From the NCBI RefSeq assembly GCF_002874775.1, contig NZ_CP020991.1:726918-790917 (forward strand): a stretch of DNA of 64,000 nt, read 5' to 3'. Shown piece after piece: positions 36,294-45,102 of this stretch; positions within the stretch are counted from its first letter, which is position 1; every line of letters begins with the position of its first letter. This DNA is from Monoglobus pectinilyticus. GTDB lineage: Bacteria; Bacillota; Clostridia; Monoglobales; Monoglobaceae. The position numbers were made by a program, and so were the translations under genes. The notes beneath the pieces were generated by a model. That model searched no databases and was not told the origin of the DNA. It saw only the letters and a list, made by a program, of their open reading frames with translations.

Positions 36294-36767
36294 CTAAACT
36301 TCAGAGAACGTTTCATAATGGTCGTTTGTATAATACACATGCCCATCGCTGGAATACACGATTCTCTCCGCTCCTCTATGTCCGCCGCTGTAATTTATAT
36401 CGCACTCAAAGTATTTTACTCCCTTTTTAACCGGCAAAGTCTCCTCATAGTTTGAATATCTGTCGCCGCCGATACTTTTACCCGGAGCAACCTCCCATAA
36501 ATTTCCTTTTTTGCTGTCCCAGCCCAAACTTTTGGCTTCGGATTTTGTTATAAAGTTTCCTGGCAGCTTTCCATACTTATGTATGTATCCCGCGACCTCT
36601 TCTTTTGAACTGTAATTTCCGTCCTCACGAATATCTATGCTTTTACTCGTGCTGTCTGACAGGTTAGACTGAGTCAGAGTACAGGAACTCAGAGCAAAAC
36701 ATAAAGAACATATAATTAAAACTACAGATAATAAAAGAGCTGTTTTCTGAAAAATTTTTCTTTTCAT
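36294..36767 (-). CDS. Barnase-type secreted ribonuclease, predicted lipoprotein
   Basis: A guanyl-preferring RNase. The 157-residue product has a signal peptide ending in a lipobox (ALSSC) and a C-terminal barnase domain: GKLPGNFITKSEAKSLGW, 'KGNLWEVAPGKSIGGDRYSN', DINYSGGHRGAERIVYSSDG, NDHYETF. Catalytic residues fit barnase with the same spacing: Glu121, Arg131, Arg135, His150 (barnase E73, R83, R87, H102). Barnase itself is freely secreted; a lipid anchor would hold this enzyme at the cell surface, suggesting defence, nutrient scavenging or contact inhibition. Its barstar is the next gene. Confidence 0.93.
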   Translation of the reverse strand: MKRKIFQKTALLLSVVLIICSLCFALSSCTLTQSNLSDSTSKSIDIREDGNYSSKEEVAGYIHKYGKLPGNFITKSEAKSLGWDSKKGNLWEVAPGKSIGGDRYSNYEETLPVKKGVKYFECDINYSGGHRGAERIVYSSDGHVYYTNDHYETFSEV

Positions 36768-36790
36768 TTAAAAATCCTCCGTTTGTATAA

Positions 36791-37717
36791 TCAGCTGAAT
36801 ATTATGGATATAAACGCGTTTAGAAATCCCATGACAAATCCAAGCAAAGCTCCGAGCCAAATTATAGCGTTTAATTCCTTTTTCATTATGGAAAACAACA
36901 AATCTTCAAACTCTTTAATATTGTATCCGTTTATTTTATCTTCAACAATTTTCGCAATATTAAGTTTTTCCATAACCTTAGGCAAATCATTTTTTACTGT
37001 TCTGATATATACAGACTGAACCGCGGACTTTATTTTGGGTATTGAATGCCAATATCTTTCAGCAATTTCACTGGTCTTTGTGTCCATAATCCTGCCGGTC
37101 TCATTTTTTATTAAGTCGCCTACTATTGCCTCCGAATTTTCAGAAACCATTTTGTCAATGGTCTTTCCAATAGGTTCCGCCAGGCTGTTAATCATATTGT
37201 CATCCACCAATTTGGCAAATGCGGCTTTTATCCTGCCCTTTTCTATATATTGATTTCTGATATTAACTATAACTTTTTTGGATATCTCAGTTCCGAAATT
37301 AAATTTTGAAAGTTTGGCGTGTATGAGAGCGGCTATATCTTCCTCTGCCTTTTCGGTCATATTATCAACCAAATCTTTATCAAGTTTCTGATAAAGCTCC
37401 TCACGGACAGTTTTCTCACTCAGTTTCATTTTATTAAACAGTTTTTCCACCAGCCCGGTTATACCTGATATTATACCGTCCGACAAAAGCGTCTTGTTTA
37501 TGGTATCGTTGTCCAAAAGCTCAGTGCTGACAACTCCTCCGATAGTTTTCGCTATCCGCTCTTTTTCTTTCGGTATCAAACCGGGCGTAAACGGAACGCG
37601 CCGCTTGCCGATATATACAGGCTTCAGCGGCCTAAACAGCATTTTTATCGCAATATTGTTAGTAACATATCCGATAATAAGCCCAATAACCGGTCCGATT
37701 AAAAATTGTATATTCAT
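36791..37717 (-). CDS. DUF445 family membrane protein (YheB-like)
   Basis: The roughly 308-residue product starts with a hydrophobic segment (MNIQFLIGPVIGLIIGYVTN), followed by NIAIKMLFRPLKPVYIGKRR and VPFTPGLIPKEKERIAKTIG, the signature of DUF445; the middle is helical and charged, and a final membrane helix closes the protein (LNAIIWLGALLGFVMGFLNA). In Bacillus a relative (YheB) is sporulation-associated, but function is not established. The ATG at 37717 or an upstream GTG are both possible; no strong ribosome site distinguishes them. Confidence 0.87.
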   Translation of the reverse strand: MNIQFLIGPVIGLIIGYVTNNIAIKMLFRPLKPVYIGKRRVPFTPGLIPKEKERIAKTIGGVVSTELLDNDTINKTLLSDGIISGITGLVEKLFNKMKLSEKTVREELYQKLDKDLVDNMTEKAEEDIAALIHAKLSKFNFGTEISKKVIVNIRNQYIEKGRIKAAFAKLVDDNMINSLAEPIGKTIDKMVSENSEAIVGDLIKNETGRIMDTKTSEIAERYWHSIPKIKSAVQSVYIRTVKNDLPKVMEKLNIAKIVEDKINGYNIKEFEDLLFSIMKKELNAIIWLGALLGFVMGFLNAFISIIFS

Positions 37718-37893
37718 TATAATTACCACTTTTCAATAAGGCGCACTGCGCCGCCATTCAACGTTTTCATTGGCAATAAAAGCTGTCCATTAAAATATTA
37801 AGCGAACACGCCGCATTTGCGGCGGGTTACTTCTTAACTCAGTTGTAAAAATATTTTATCATATAATTCTTACAATATCAAGGAAATTTCTTA

Positions 37894-37922
37894 TTGAAAT
37901 TTGTAAAAATTTGTAGTATAAT
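37894..37922 (+). promoter_or_regulatory. Sigma-A-type promoter for mscL
   Basis: TTGAAA (37894-37899), 17 nt, TATAAT (37917-37922), 29 nt before the ATG. Confidence 0.8.
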
Positions 37923-37950
37923 TTGTTTTAATTAAAAAGGAGGTTGAATT

Positions 37951-38403
37951 ATGAAAAAAATTATAGGCGAGTTCAAAGAATTCATAATGCGCGGAAACGT
38001 GCTCGACTTGGCAGTCGGCGTTATAATCGGCGGAGCGTTTAAGACCATCGTTGATTCACTGACAAATGACATAATTTCACCGATACTCGGCTTATTCGGA
38101 GGTCTTGATTTTTCAAGCATGGTTTTGTCTATCGGAGGAGTTAACCTCAAATATGGTTCATTTATTACTGCTATAATAAACTTTTTAATTATGGCCGTAG
38201 TTATTTTCATATTTGTTAAAATAGTTAACAGTGTGATAAGTTTCGGAAAAAAGAAACCTGCAGACGAGCCTGTTACAACCAAAGTTTGCCCATACTGCTG
38301 CACAGAAATAGACATAAATGCGACAAAGTGTCCTCATTGTACATCTGAACTGATAGAAATTGAACCTGAAACTCTAGAGAGCGGGGAGCCTGATGTTATA
38401 TAA
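37951..38403 (+). CDS. mscL: Large-conductance mechanosensitive channel with C-terminal zinc ribbon
   Basis: MscL opens under membrane tension to release solutes during osmotic downshock. The product has the usual start FKEFIMRGNVLDLAVGVIIG, TM1 (about 18-45) and TM2 (about 68-92), then FGKKK. After the channel core it adds a CPYCCTEIDINATKCPHC zinc ribbon (about residues 112-129) and an acidic tail, giving 150 residues. MscL with an appended CxxC-CxxC ribbon occurs in several Firmicutes. AAGGAGG precedes the ATG. It is monocistronic and followed directly by repeat locus E. Confidence 0.95.
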   Translation: MKKIIGEFKEFIMRGNVLDLAVGVIIGGAFKTIVDSLTNDIISPILGLFGGLDFSSMVLSIGGVNLKYGSFITAIINFLIMAVVIFIFVKIVNSVISFGKKKPADEPVTTKVCPYCCTEIDINATKCPHCTSELIEIEPETLESGEPDVI

Positions 38404-38424
38404 CTCATTATAGTTATATAGTAA

Positions 38425-39448
38425 GGTATTATGACAAGTTGCCATATGTATATTCACGCTTCGCGTGAGATGGCAGCTCACCTAACGCGGTGTGCAAAAG
38501 CACACCCTTCCGATGTTCACTCCAAAACACCGCATTTGGGATAATAGTTTTAAAATAATAAATCTTATATAATGTGGTTTTGTAAGCTTCGGTAGGGCTG
38601 TGACCACACTTTTTAAGAAAAGTGTGTGTTATACATATGATTTTATTTTGCCATAACCTACAAGGTCATTAATATGTATATTCAATGAAGATGTAATCTG
38701 CCGCGTTAGGCGCGCAGTCCTGGAAAACTTTTTTATAAAGTGATTTATTACAAAATATTACTAGTATGTTCACGCTTCGCGTGAGATGGCAGCTCACCTA
38801 ACGTGGTGTGCAAGCGCACCCTTGCGATGTTCACTCCAAAACACCGCATTTGGGACAATAGTTTTAAAATAATAAATCTTATATAATGTGGTTTTGTAAG
38901 CTTCGGTAGGGCAGATGAAATCTGCCGCGTTAGGCGCGCAGTTCCGGCAATTTTTATTTTATAACAAAGTATTCTATATATATTCACGCTTCGCGTGAGA
39001 TGGCAGCTCACCTAACGCGGTGTGCAAGCACACCCTTCCGATGTTCACTCCAAAACACCGCATTTGGGATAATAGTTCTAAAATAATAGATTTTATAAAA
39101 TGTGGTTTTGCAAGCTTCGGTAGGGCTGTGACCACACTTTTCTTAAAAAGTGTGTGTTATACATATGATTTTATTTTGCTATAGCCTACAGTGTCATTAT
39201 TATGAATACTCAATGAAGATGAAATCTGCCGCGTTAGGCGCGCAGTCCCGGCAATTTTTATTATATAACAAAGTATTCTATATATATTCACGCTTCGCGT
39301 GAGATGGCAGCTCACCTAACGTGGTGTGCTTGCACACCCTACCGATGTTCACTCAGAAACATTGGTTTATATAGACACGCCGATTTGTATCATACCCACC
39401 CAAAGGGTGGGGGTCACACCCTTCCGATGTTCACTTAAAAACACCGCA
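38425..39448 (+). repeat. Palindromic repeat locus E, five units in direct orientation
   Basis: E1 is a right half (about 38425-38535); E2 38572-38849, E3 38886-39063 and E4 39100 to about 39362 are full units; E5 (to 39448) is a minimal unit with a CCCACCC/GGGTGGG hairpin. Right-arm hairpins are GGTGTGC-AAAA-GCACACC (E1), GGTGTGC-AA-GCGCACC with a G-T pair (E2), GGTGTGC-AA-GCACACC (E3) and GGTGTGC-TT-GCACACC (E4). E2 and E4 have long left-arm inserts, E3 a short GGCAGAT-GAA-ATCTGCC hairpin. No gene from 38404 to 39477. Confidence 0.88.
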
Positions 39449-39477
39449 TTTGGGATAATAGTTTTAAAATAAATAAT

Positions 39478-40146
39478 TTAATCGCTGACAAAATCAATAT
39501 TGGTATTACCATTGTTATTTGACACACTTAAAATCTTTTCACCGCCCTTTTTGTCCGGCGGCAGATTGCTTTCCCCTTTTTTTATATTGCTCTCAACAGA
39601 ATATTCATCATAACTTCCTTTAACCGAACCGTTTATATCTCCGTTTTTTGATTTTATTATTATACTATTTCCCGCATTAAGCTTATCAAATGTTGTATTT
39701 CCTCCGTTTGCAGAAATGGATATAGAATCCGTTACATTTAAACTCGGCAGCGTTATATTACCGTTTGACGTTGACAATGACAACGTTTTTAAAAACTCGC
39801 CGGGCAGCTGCACATATATTTTCCTATTACCGGCCGTCGTTTTTCCTCCAATATAATCCGGCCACTCTTTACTGTCTTCTGCATTCATATGAAGAACCTT
39901 ATCATTGGAAACAAAAATACTATAATACTCCTTATCACTTTCAAAATAGTCAATATGTACTTGATTATCATTTGAAAACGTTATTTTTATTTCTCTATCC
40001 CGAACGTCAATATTTAATCCTGCTATCTCTTCTCCATTTAAAGTATAGTATTTTTTCTCAAAATTATCCTCGCCGCTCTCAGAACATCCCATTAAAAGAA
40101 TTGCTCCAAATGTTAAACACATTATAATTACTATAACTTTTTTCAT
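39478..40146 (-). CDS. Lipoprotein with DUF4097-like beta-repeat domain
   Basis: The 222-residue product has a signal peptide ending in a lipobox (AILLMGC, Cys at about 21) and a body of short repeating beta strands (TLSLSTSNGNITLPSLNVTD, SISANGGNTTFDKLNAGNSI, IKSKNGDINGSVKG), typical of DUF4097/'putative adhesin' domains found next to envelope-stress regulators. The start at 40146 gives a normal signal peptide; 14 upstream codons have none. It is divergent from a MerR regulator, which may control it. No enzyme function is expected. Confidence 0.78.
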   Translation of the reverse strand: MKKVIVIIMCLTFGAILLMGCSESGEDNFEKKYYTLNGEEIAGLNIDVRDREIKITFSNDNQVHIDYFESDKEYYSIFVSNDKVLHMNAEDSKEWPDYIGGKTTAGNRKIYVQLPGEFLKTLSLSTSNGNITLPSLNVTDSISISANGGNTTFDKLNAGNSIIIKSKNGDINGSVKGSYDEYSVESNIKKGESNLPPDKKGGEKILSVSNNNGNTNIDFVSD

Positions 40147-40271
40147 ATAATTCACTTCTTTCATTAAACTTGTATTTTTAAACAACAATTTCTTTTATTC
40201 CAATAACGTTATAAAAAAATAATTGCAGACTTCATTGCTTTTTTACCCCCTCGTTCTTATCAAAATAATTT

Positions 40272-40300
40272 TTGATTTTTATGATTTTATTTGCTATAAT
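40272..40300 (+). promoter_or_regulatory. Sigma-A-type promoter for the MerR gene
   Basis: TTGATT (40272-40277), 17 nt, TATAAT (40295-40300). The normal 17-nt spacer differs from the 19-20 nt spacer of promoters activated by MerR twisting. Confidence 0.7.
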
Positions 40301-40350
40301 AAATTATAAACCTTTGTGTTACACATAAGTCAAGAGAAAGTGTGAAAAAA

Positions 40351-41130
40351 ATGAAAAAATATTTTTTAATCGGAGAAGCCGCCAAAATGGTTAATATGAC
40401 AAGCGAGACTCTCCGCCATTACGACCGGATTGATTTAGTGAAACCGAGCAAATATGATGAGCAGACAAAATACCGCTATTATACACAGCAGGATATTATA
40501 CGTCTGAACGCAGTTCGAGCATTGCAGATGATGGATTTGCCTTTACAGAAAATTAAAACTGTTCTGGAATATAACGACCTTGAAAAAATTATTAAATTTC
40601 TGACAGAAGCAGAAAAGAATGCCGATGAAAAAATAGAGACGCTCCAATACAGCAAATCAAAAATTCAATTAGCTAAAGCGGACTACGAAAGAAAACTGAA
40701 AGGACGGCAAAATATTCAAAATAATTTTGTATATAATTTTCCCGAACGTGTAATTATGCTTTCAGACACTATGGAGACGCCAACACTTGATAATCTTTGG
40801 AACTATCTCAGCCATTTTTATGATAAATTTGAGCCGTCGCTAAAAGAACAGTTTGCGTTTGAAGATTTGGCTGGTATCTATACGGAGAACGGAATATCAA
40901 GATTATTCGCTGTATGTATACGCCATGCGGATATAGAAGGATTAAAAATTCTGCCCGGAGGTAAATATTTGTGTTCTTATTGTACTGAAGAAAACAGAAA
41001 AATCATTTTAGACAAACTTATACAAACAGCCAACGAAAAGTACAACATAAAGCCTAAGTTTACAATACAGCAAATAGTGGTGTCCGGTATTTTACAATGG
41101 AATTATCAGGCTCAAATATATTTGGGTTAA
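40351..41130 (+). CDS. MerR family transcriptional regulator with GyrI-like C-terminal domain
   Basis: The product (about 259 residues) has an N-terminal MerR winged helix (FLIGEAAKMVNMTSETLRHYD, then YRYYTQQDIIRLNAVRALQM), a coiled-coil dimerisation helix (about 75-125) and a C-terminal ligand-binding region of roughly 130 residues resembling the GyrI/BmrR effector domain, which binds hydrophobic drugs. A GTG nine bases upstream (40342) could also serve; the ribosome site is weak for both. It is divergent from the DUF4097 lipoprotein and may regulate that gene or its own. Confidence 0.85.
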   Translation: MKKYFLIGEAAKMVNMTSETLRHYDRIDLVKPSKYDEQTKYRYYTQQDIIRLNAVRALQMMDLPLQKIKTVLEYNDLEKIIKFLTEAEKNADEKIETLQYSKSKIQLAKADYERKLKGRQNIQNNFVYNFPERVIMLSDTMETPTLDNLWNYLSHFYDKFEPSLKEQFAFEDLAGIYTENGISRLFAVCIRHADIEGLKILPGGKYLCSYCTEENRKIILDKLIQTANEKYNIKPKFTIQQIVVSGILQWNYQAQIYLG

Positions 41131-41214
41131 GAAATCAAACTATATAAAATAATACTTTGACAAGAATAATCATAAATCTCTAGGCGCTAAATTTATTTCA
41201 CATAATTTAATCAA

Positions 41215-41254
41215 AAAGGCAAGCACATTCTTCTTTTGAGCGTGCTTGCCTTTT
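41215..41254 (+). terminator. Intrinsic terminator after the MerR gene
   Basis: AAAAGGCAAGCAC pairs with GTGCTTGCCTTTT. The rest of 41131-41462 is AT-rich with no gene seen. Confidence 0.8.
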
Positions 41255-41462
41255 CAATATATTCATTTTTGACATCCGGTTATAAATCGGTTAGTTTTCA
41301 TCAGTATTTAAATAACGCTGTTTATCAAAATGATAACAATTAAAAACATATTGTAATTCTTAATATATAAACTACTCTTAATTTTTAATAATCAAACTGC
41401 TTTTAATTCTTTAAGATTTCATCAGCTCTGTTTTTTACTGTTCAACTATTTTTAAATATCAA

Positions 41463-41690
41463 TTAAACAAACTGCTCAAAAACTTCATCTATGTATTCAG
41501 GTTCCAACTGAATCTCATTGCATATTCTTACAATCTTTTTTACTACCTCCTCATCCGGAGATATATCCGGCAGAATACTAATACTTTGCTTAACATAATT
41601 ATTTATTTTTATCGCATAAGAATAATAGCTTCCTATATCCTCATGATAGTATCTTTCTTTTAAATATGAATATCTATAGTTTTCTCTCAT
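41463..41690 (-). CDS. Small conserved protein, possibly DUF6514 family
   Basis: The 75-residue product (MRENYRYSYLKERYYHEDIG..., then SYAIKINNY, SPDEEVVKKIVRICNEIQLE, and EYIDEVFEQFV) has the short beta-hairpin and C-terminal helices of the small clostridial DUF6514 family, as far as I recall it. It overlaps the upstream XRE regulator gene by 4 nt (ATGA), so the two are translationally coupled. A regulator/partner or two-component toxin-antitoxin module is conceivable; nothing in the sequence proves either. Confidence 0.6.
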   Translation of the reverse strand: MRENYRYSYLKERYYHEDIGSYYSYAIKINNYVKQSISILPDISPDEEVVKKIVRICNEIQLEPEYIDEVFEQFV

Positions 41691-41953
41691 TTTTTCTCTT
41701 GCCTCGCATTTTTATCATCTGTAATTTCATAACCGGACTCAATTAAATTATGAATAAACACCCCTATATCCATATCACATGCAATAGTTATATTTATAAA
41801 AGTTTCAAGCATAGGTATTCTTTTGGAGTTTTCTAAGTCTATATATTGTCTGACGGATATACAGCATTTTTCAGCCATTTGTTCCTGGCTCAGATTCAGC
41901 TCCATACGCTTTGAATATAACATTTTTCCTATATTTACTTTTATCAAATTCAA
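41687..41953 (-). CDS. XRE family helix-turn-helix regulator
   Basis: The product (88 residues) has an N-terminal Cro/CI-type HTH (KMLYSKRMELNLSQEQMAEK, then CCISVRQYIDLENSKRIP) and a short C-terminal helix-rich tail. A TTG at 41953 is the best start: GGAGGA lies 7 nt upstream; the TTG at 41968 would place the ribosome site inside the gene. It is the first gene of a two-gene operon with the 75-residue protein. Confidence 0.82.
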   Translation of the reverse strand: MNLIKVNIGKMLYSKRMELNLSQEQMAEKCCISVRQYIDLENSKRIPMLETFINITIACDMDIGVFIHNLIESGYEITDDKNARQEKK

Positions 41954-42394
41954 TGCATTCTCCTCCAATCGACAATATATTCAATATTTTATCAATATAA
42001 TGATTATACGTACATGTGAACTGTTTCAGATAATTTCTAAATTACAGAAATTTTTAAACAATAAACGCAGATTAACATGTTCAACAAACTTATTAATTAT
42101 ACTTTTTAAATGATAATCAATATTTTAACACTTTTGGAGAGCAAATAAATAAATTTGCACTAATTTTTATACCTTTTTTATATATTTTACATCAGCAAAT
42201 ATTTATATTATTCTAATATAAACTTTATTATAAAATTCATATTTGAAAGACGCATTCTGACGTTAAAATAAAACACAGTATCCGGCTCCGTATAAGATTT
42301 TGCACACTTTAAAAACAGCAGTTATTCAAACCAATTTTTTGAACCAAATATCCCGTTTTGTTTTTGATGAAATTTTTAAAAACCGTTTATGTCA

Positions 42395-42825
42395 ATTAGT
42401 GACTTAAATGTGATGTATCATGACCCAACCTTCAGGTTGGGTGTGATACAAAGTGACTTGTTTTGCCTAATCTACAAAGTCAATTGCGGCTACACTTTTG
42501 TTTAAAAGTGTATGTTATATAAACAATGTTGTATTATGCAAACTATGATGCCAATAATTAACTTAGTTGTAATATAATAAAATACTTAGTTGTGGTTTAA
42601 TGTGACCCCACCTATAAGGTATCACACTTGCCGAAGCTTGTTAAACACAATTTTAAAACTATTATCCCAAATGCGGTGTTTTGGAGTGAACATCGGTAGA
42701 TGTAATTCCACCTGTAAAGGTAGGGTCACAGACATTGTAGGCTGTAAAGAAATGAGTATGTATGTATAACACACACTTTTTAAGAAAAGTGTGATCACAG
42801 CCCTCCGATGCTTGCAAAACCACAT
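42395..42825 (-). repeat. Palindromic repeat locus F
   Basis: A decayed block (about 42395-42640) with CCCAACC/GGTTGGG and CACTTTTG/AAAAGTG hairpins, followed by a clean 155-bp unit without nested core (42671-42825, reverse orientation): ATGCGGTGTTTTGGAGTGAA, CATCGGTAG, a mosaic insert including GACATTGTAGGCTGTAAAG and a CACACTTTTTAAG/AAAAGTGTG hairpin, then CCCTCCGATGCTTGCAAAAC and CCACAT. The remaining gene-free DNA between 41954 and 43164 is AT-rich with nothing recognised. Confidence 0.8.
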
Positions 42826-43074
42826 TTAATTAATTTTAATATTTTTTGTTATGATATATGACCTTAACATGTCTGTCCAATTTATTGCAGTCTTTATAAG
42901 TTGAATATATGACATTTTATATAAATCAACATCTGTGAAATTTATTAATATAAAATTTAATTATCACCTTTTAAACAGTTATTTATAAATAAAAATCATT
43001 TGTTCCAGTTTAAAATTATATAAATATAAAACATCAATAATACCGGCTTTTAAATAAACTTTATAATAAAACAA

Positions 43075-43107
43075 AACCTCCCGTGATATTTTCTATCATA
43101 GGAGGTT
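43075..43107 (-). terminator. Intrinsic terminator after the transketolase operon
   Basis: AACCTCC...TGATA pairs with TATCA..GGAGGTT; the minus strand continues TTTTGTTTTAT. Confidence 0.75.
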
Positions 43108-43164
43108 ATTTCTTTATTTAAATTTTAGCTTATTCTGTTATCATATTTATAAAAACTTTTTAAA

Positions 43165-44118
43165 TTATTTTGTCTTCATAGCAATAGCAGCCTTAGCCTT
43201 TTCAGCAATAGTCTTCGCATCAAGTCCATACATTTCAAGAAGCGGATACGGCTTTCCTGAACGGCCGAATACATCCTGAGTTCCAACCCTTTGCATCGGA
43301 ACCGGCGCGTTCTCAACCAACACCTCAGCCACAGCACTGCCTAATCCGCCGATTACGTTATGCTCCTCAGCTGTAACAATAGCCCCGGTCTCCGTAGCAG
43401 CCTTTATAATAATATCCTTATCTATAGGTTTAATAGTAGCCATATTGATAACCCTAGCGCTTATTCCTTCTCCGGCCAGTATTTCTTTAGCCTCAGAACA
43501 TGCCGGAACCAAAAGTCCTGTTCCTATCAAGGTTACATCGGTTCCGCCGGATAACTCTACTCCTTTACCTATTTCAAATTTATAGCTGTCGTCAAATATT
43601 GTAGGCACAGCAAGTCTTCCAAATCTCAAATAAACAGGACCATCATAGTCAATAGCGGCTTTAACTGCTAAATTTGACTCAACCGCGTCAGCCGGATTTA
43701 AAATAACCATACCCGGAATAGTACGCATCAAGCCAATATCTTCAAGACATTGATGTGAAGCGCCGTCCTCTCCAACAGAAATTCCTGCATGTGTGGCGCC
43801 AATTTTAACGTTTAAGTGCGGATATCCAATAGAGTTTCTTATCTGCTCAAAAGCACGTCCGGCAGCAAACATAGCAAAAGAACTTGCAAATACTATTTTG
43901 CCGCAAGTAGAAATACCGGCAGCAGTAGCCATCATATTTCCTTCAGCAATTCCAGTATTAATAAACCTTTCAGGATAAGTCTTTTTAAACCCGTCAGTTT
44001 TTGTGGATTTTGATAAGTCAGCGTCCATAACAACTATTCTCGGGTCGGCGCCGTATTCAACCAAAGCGTCTCCATACGCTTGTCTCGTAGCTATTTTATC
44101 ACCAATATTATATTTCAT
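43165..44118 (-). CDS. Transketolase, C-terminal subunit
   Basis: Second half of a split transketolase, carrying the pyrimidine-binding and C-terminal domains. The 317-residue product shows 'TRQAYGDALVEYGADPRIVV', DADLSKSTKTDGF, 'RFINTGIAEGNMMATAAGIS' (with the catalytic Glu that activates thiamine diphosphate), HAGISVGEDGASHQ and GRSGKPYPLLEMYGL. The N-terminal subunit gene ends where this begins (shared base at 44118), so the two are coupled. Split transketolases are common in clostridia and serve the non-oxidative pentose phosphate pathway. Confidence 0.95.
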   Translation of the reverse strand: MKYNIGDKIATRQAYGDALVEYGADPRIVVMDADLSKSTKTDGFKKTYPERFINTGIAEGNMMATAAGISTCGKIVFASSFAMFAAGRAFEQIRNSIGYPHLNVKIGATHAGISVGEDGASHQCLEDIGLMRTIPGMVILNPADAVESNLAVKAAIDYDGPVYLRFGRLAVPTIFDDSYKFEIGKGVELSGGTDVTLIGTGLLVPACSEAKEILAGEGISARVINMATIKPIDKDIIIKAATETGAIVTAEEHNVIGGLGSAVAEVLVENAPVPMQRVGTQDVFGRSGKPYPLLEMYGLDAKTIAEKAKAAIAMKTK

Positions 44119-44966
44119 TATTTGTCACCTCCAAGATTCTCGATATAAGCGTCAAGCTCCGAAATAGCCTGAGCATACTGTTCGTCATTTGGAGCTGCGC
44201 CATGCCATGCGGCCTGACCTTCCATAAATGAAACTCCTTTGCCCTTAACAGATTTTGCCAATACAAGAGTTGGCATTCCTTTTGTCTGCTTAGCTTCTTC
44301 TACCGCCGCTTTGATTTGTTCAAAATCATGAGCGTCTATATGGATAACGTGCCAATTAAAAGCTTCAAACTTTTTATCAATAGGCAAAGAATTCATAACC
44401 TTAGTTATATCGCCGTCAATCTGCAAACCGTTATAATCTAAGAACGCCGTAAGGTTATCAAGCTTGTAATGAGCGGCAAACATAGCGGCTTCCCAAACTT
44501 CACCTTCTTCTATCTCGCCGTCGCCCATAGCCGCATAGACGCGATATGACTTGTTGTCCAGCTTTCCGGCAAGAGCCATACCGCAGGCACAGCTGATACC
44601 CTGACCCAAAGAACCGGTTGACATGTCCACGCCATTAACATTTTTCATATCAGGATGACCTTGGAGATAACTATTTATATTTCTAAATCCTTTTATGTCC
44701 TCTTTCGGGATAAAACCGGCCTCAGCAAGAATACCATACAAAGCCGGAGAACAATGACCTTTTGACAAGACAAATCTATCCCGCTCAGGATTTTTTGCGT
44801 CTTTGGGATTTACATTCATTTCCTTAAAATATAAATATGTAAGAATATCAGCAACCGAAAGCGAACCTCCCGGATGACCGGCGCCAGCGCTGTGTACGGC
44901 CTCTAAAGCCATTTTTCTGACGTGAGCCGCATGAATTTTCAAATCTTTAAGCTCTGTTGAATCCAT
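44118..44966 (-). CDS. Transketolase, N-terminal subunit
   Basis: First half of the split enzyme, with the thiamine-diphosphate-binding domain. The 282-residue product shows HSAGAGHPGGSLSVADILTY, 'FVLSKGHCSPALYGILAE', LGQGISCACGMALAGKL and the metal/diphosphate motif MGDGEIEEGEVWEAAMFAAH with the LTAFLDYNGLQIDG segment. A GGGGG-type ribosome site precedes the ATG. Together with the next gene it forms one functional transketolase. Confidence 0.95.
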   Translation of the reverse strand: MDSTELKDLKIHAAHVRKMALEAVHSAGAGHPGGSLSVADILTYLYFKEMNVNPKDAKNPERDRFVLSKGHCSPALYGILAEAGFIPKEDIKGFRNINSYLQGHPDMKNVNGVDMSTGSLGQGISCACGMALAGKLDNKSYRVYAAMGDGEIEEGEVWEAAMFAAHYKLDNLTAFLDYNGLQIDGDITKVMNSLPIDKKFEAFNWHVIHIDAHDFEQIKAAVEEAKQTKGMPTLVLAKSVKGKGVSFMEGQAAWHGAAPNDEQYAQAISELDAYIENLGGDK

Positions 44967-45102
44967 TAATATTTCCCCCTTGCAAATTGTTTGTTTTTTC
45001 CTATAAATTAGTTTAACACAACTTCAATAAATTTTCAACTATTTTTTATGACAGTTTTGTTGGTTTTTCACTTTTTTGCAAATATAAAACACATTAAAAT
45101 TT

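Noticed and set aside
38425-39448. Resemblance of CTCACCTAACG / CGTTAGGCGCGC to integron attC R'' and R' boxes
   Set aside because: No integron integrase and no cassette genes between copies; orientation and spacing do not fit attC, and units have their own outer inverted repeats.
38425-39448. Possible CRISPR array
   Set aside because: Unit length (about 180-310 bp), internal palindromes and lack of uniform short spacers exclude CRISPR; no cas genes are present.
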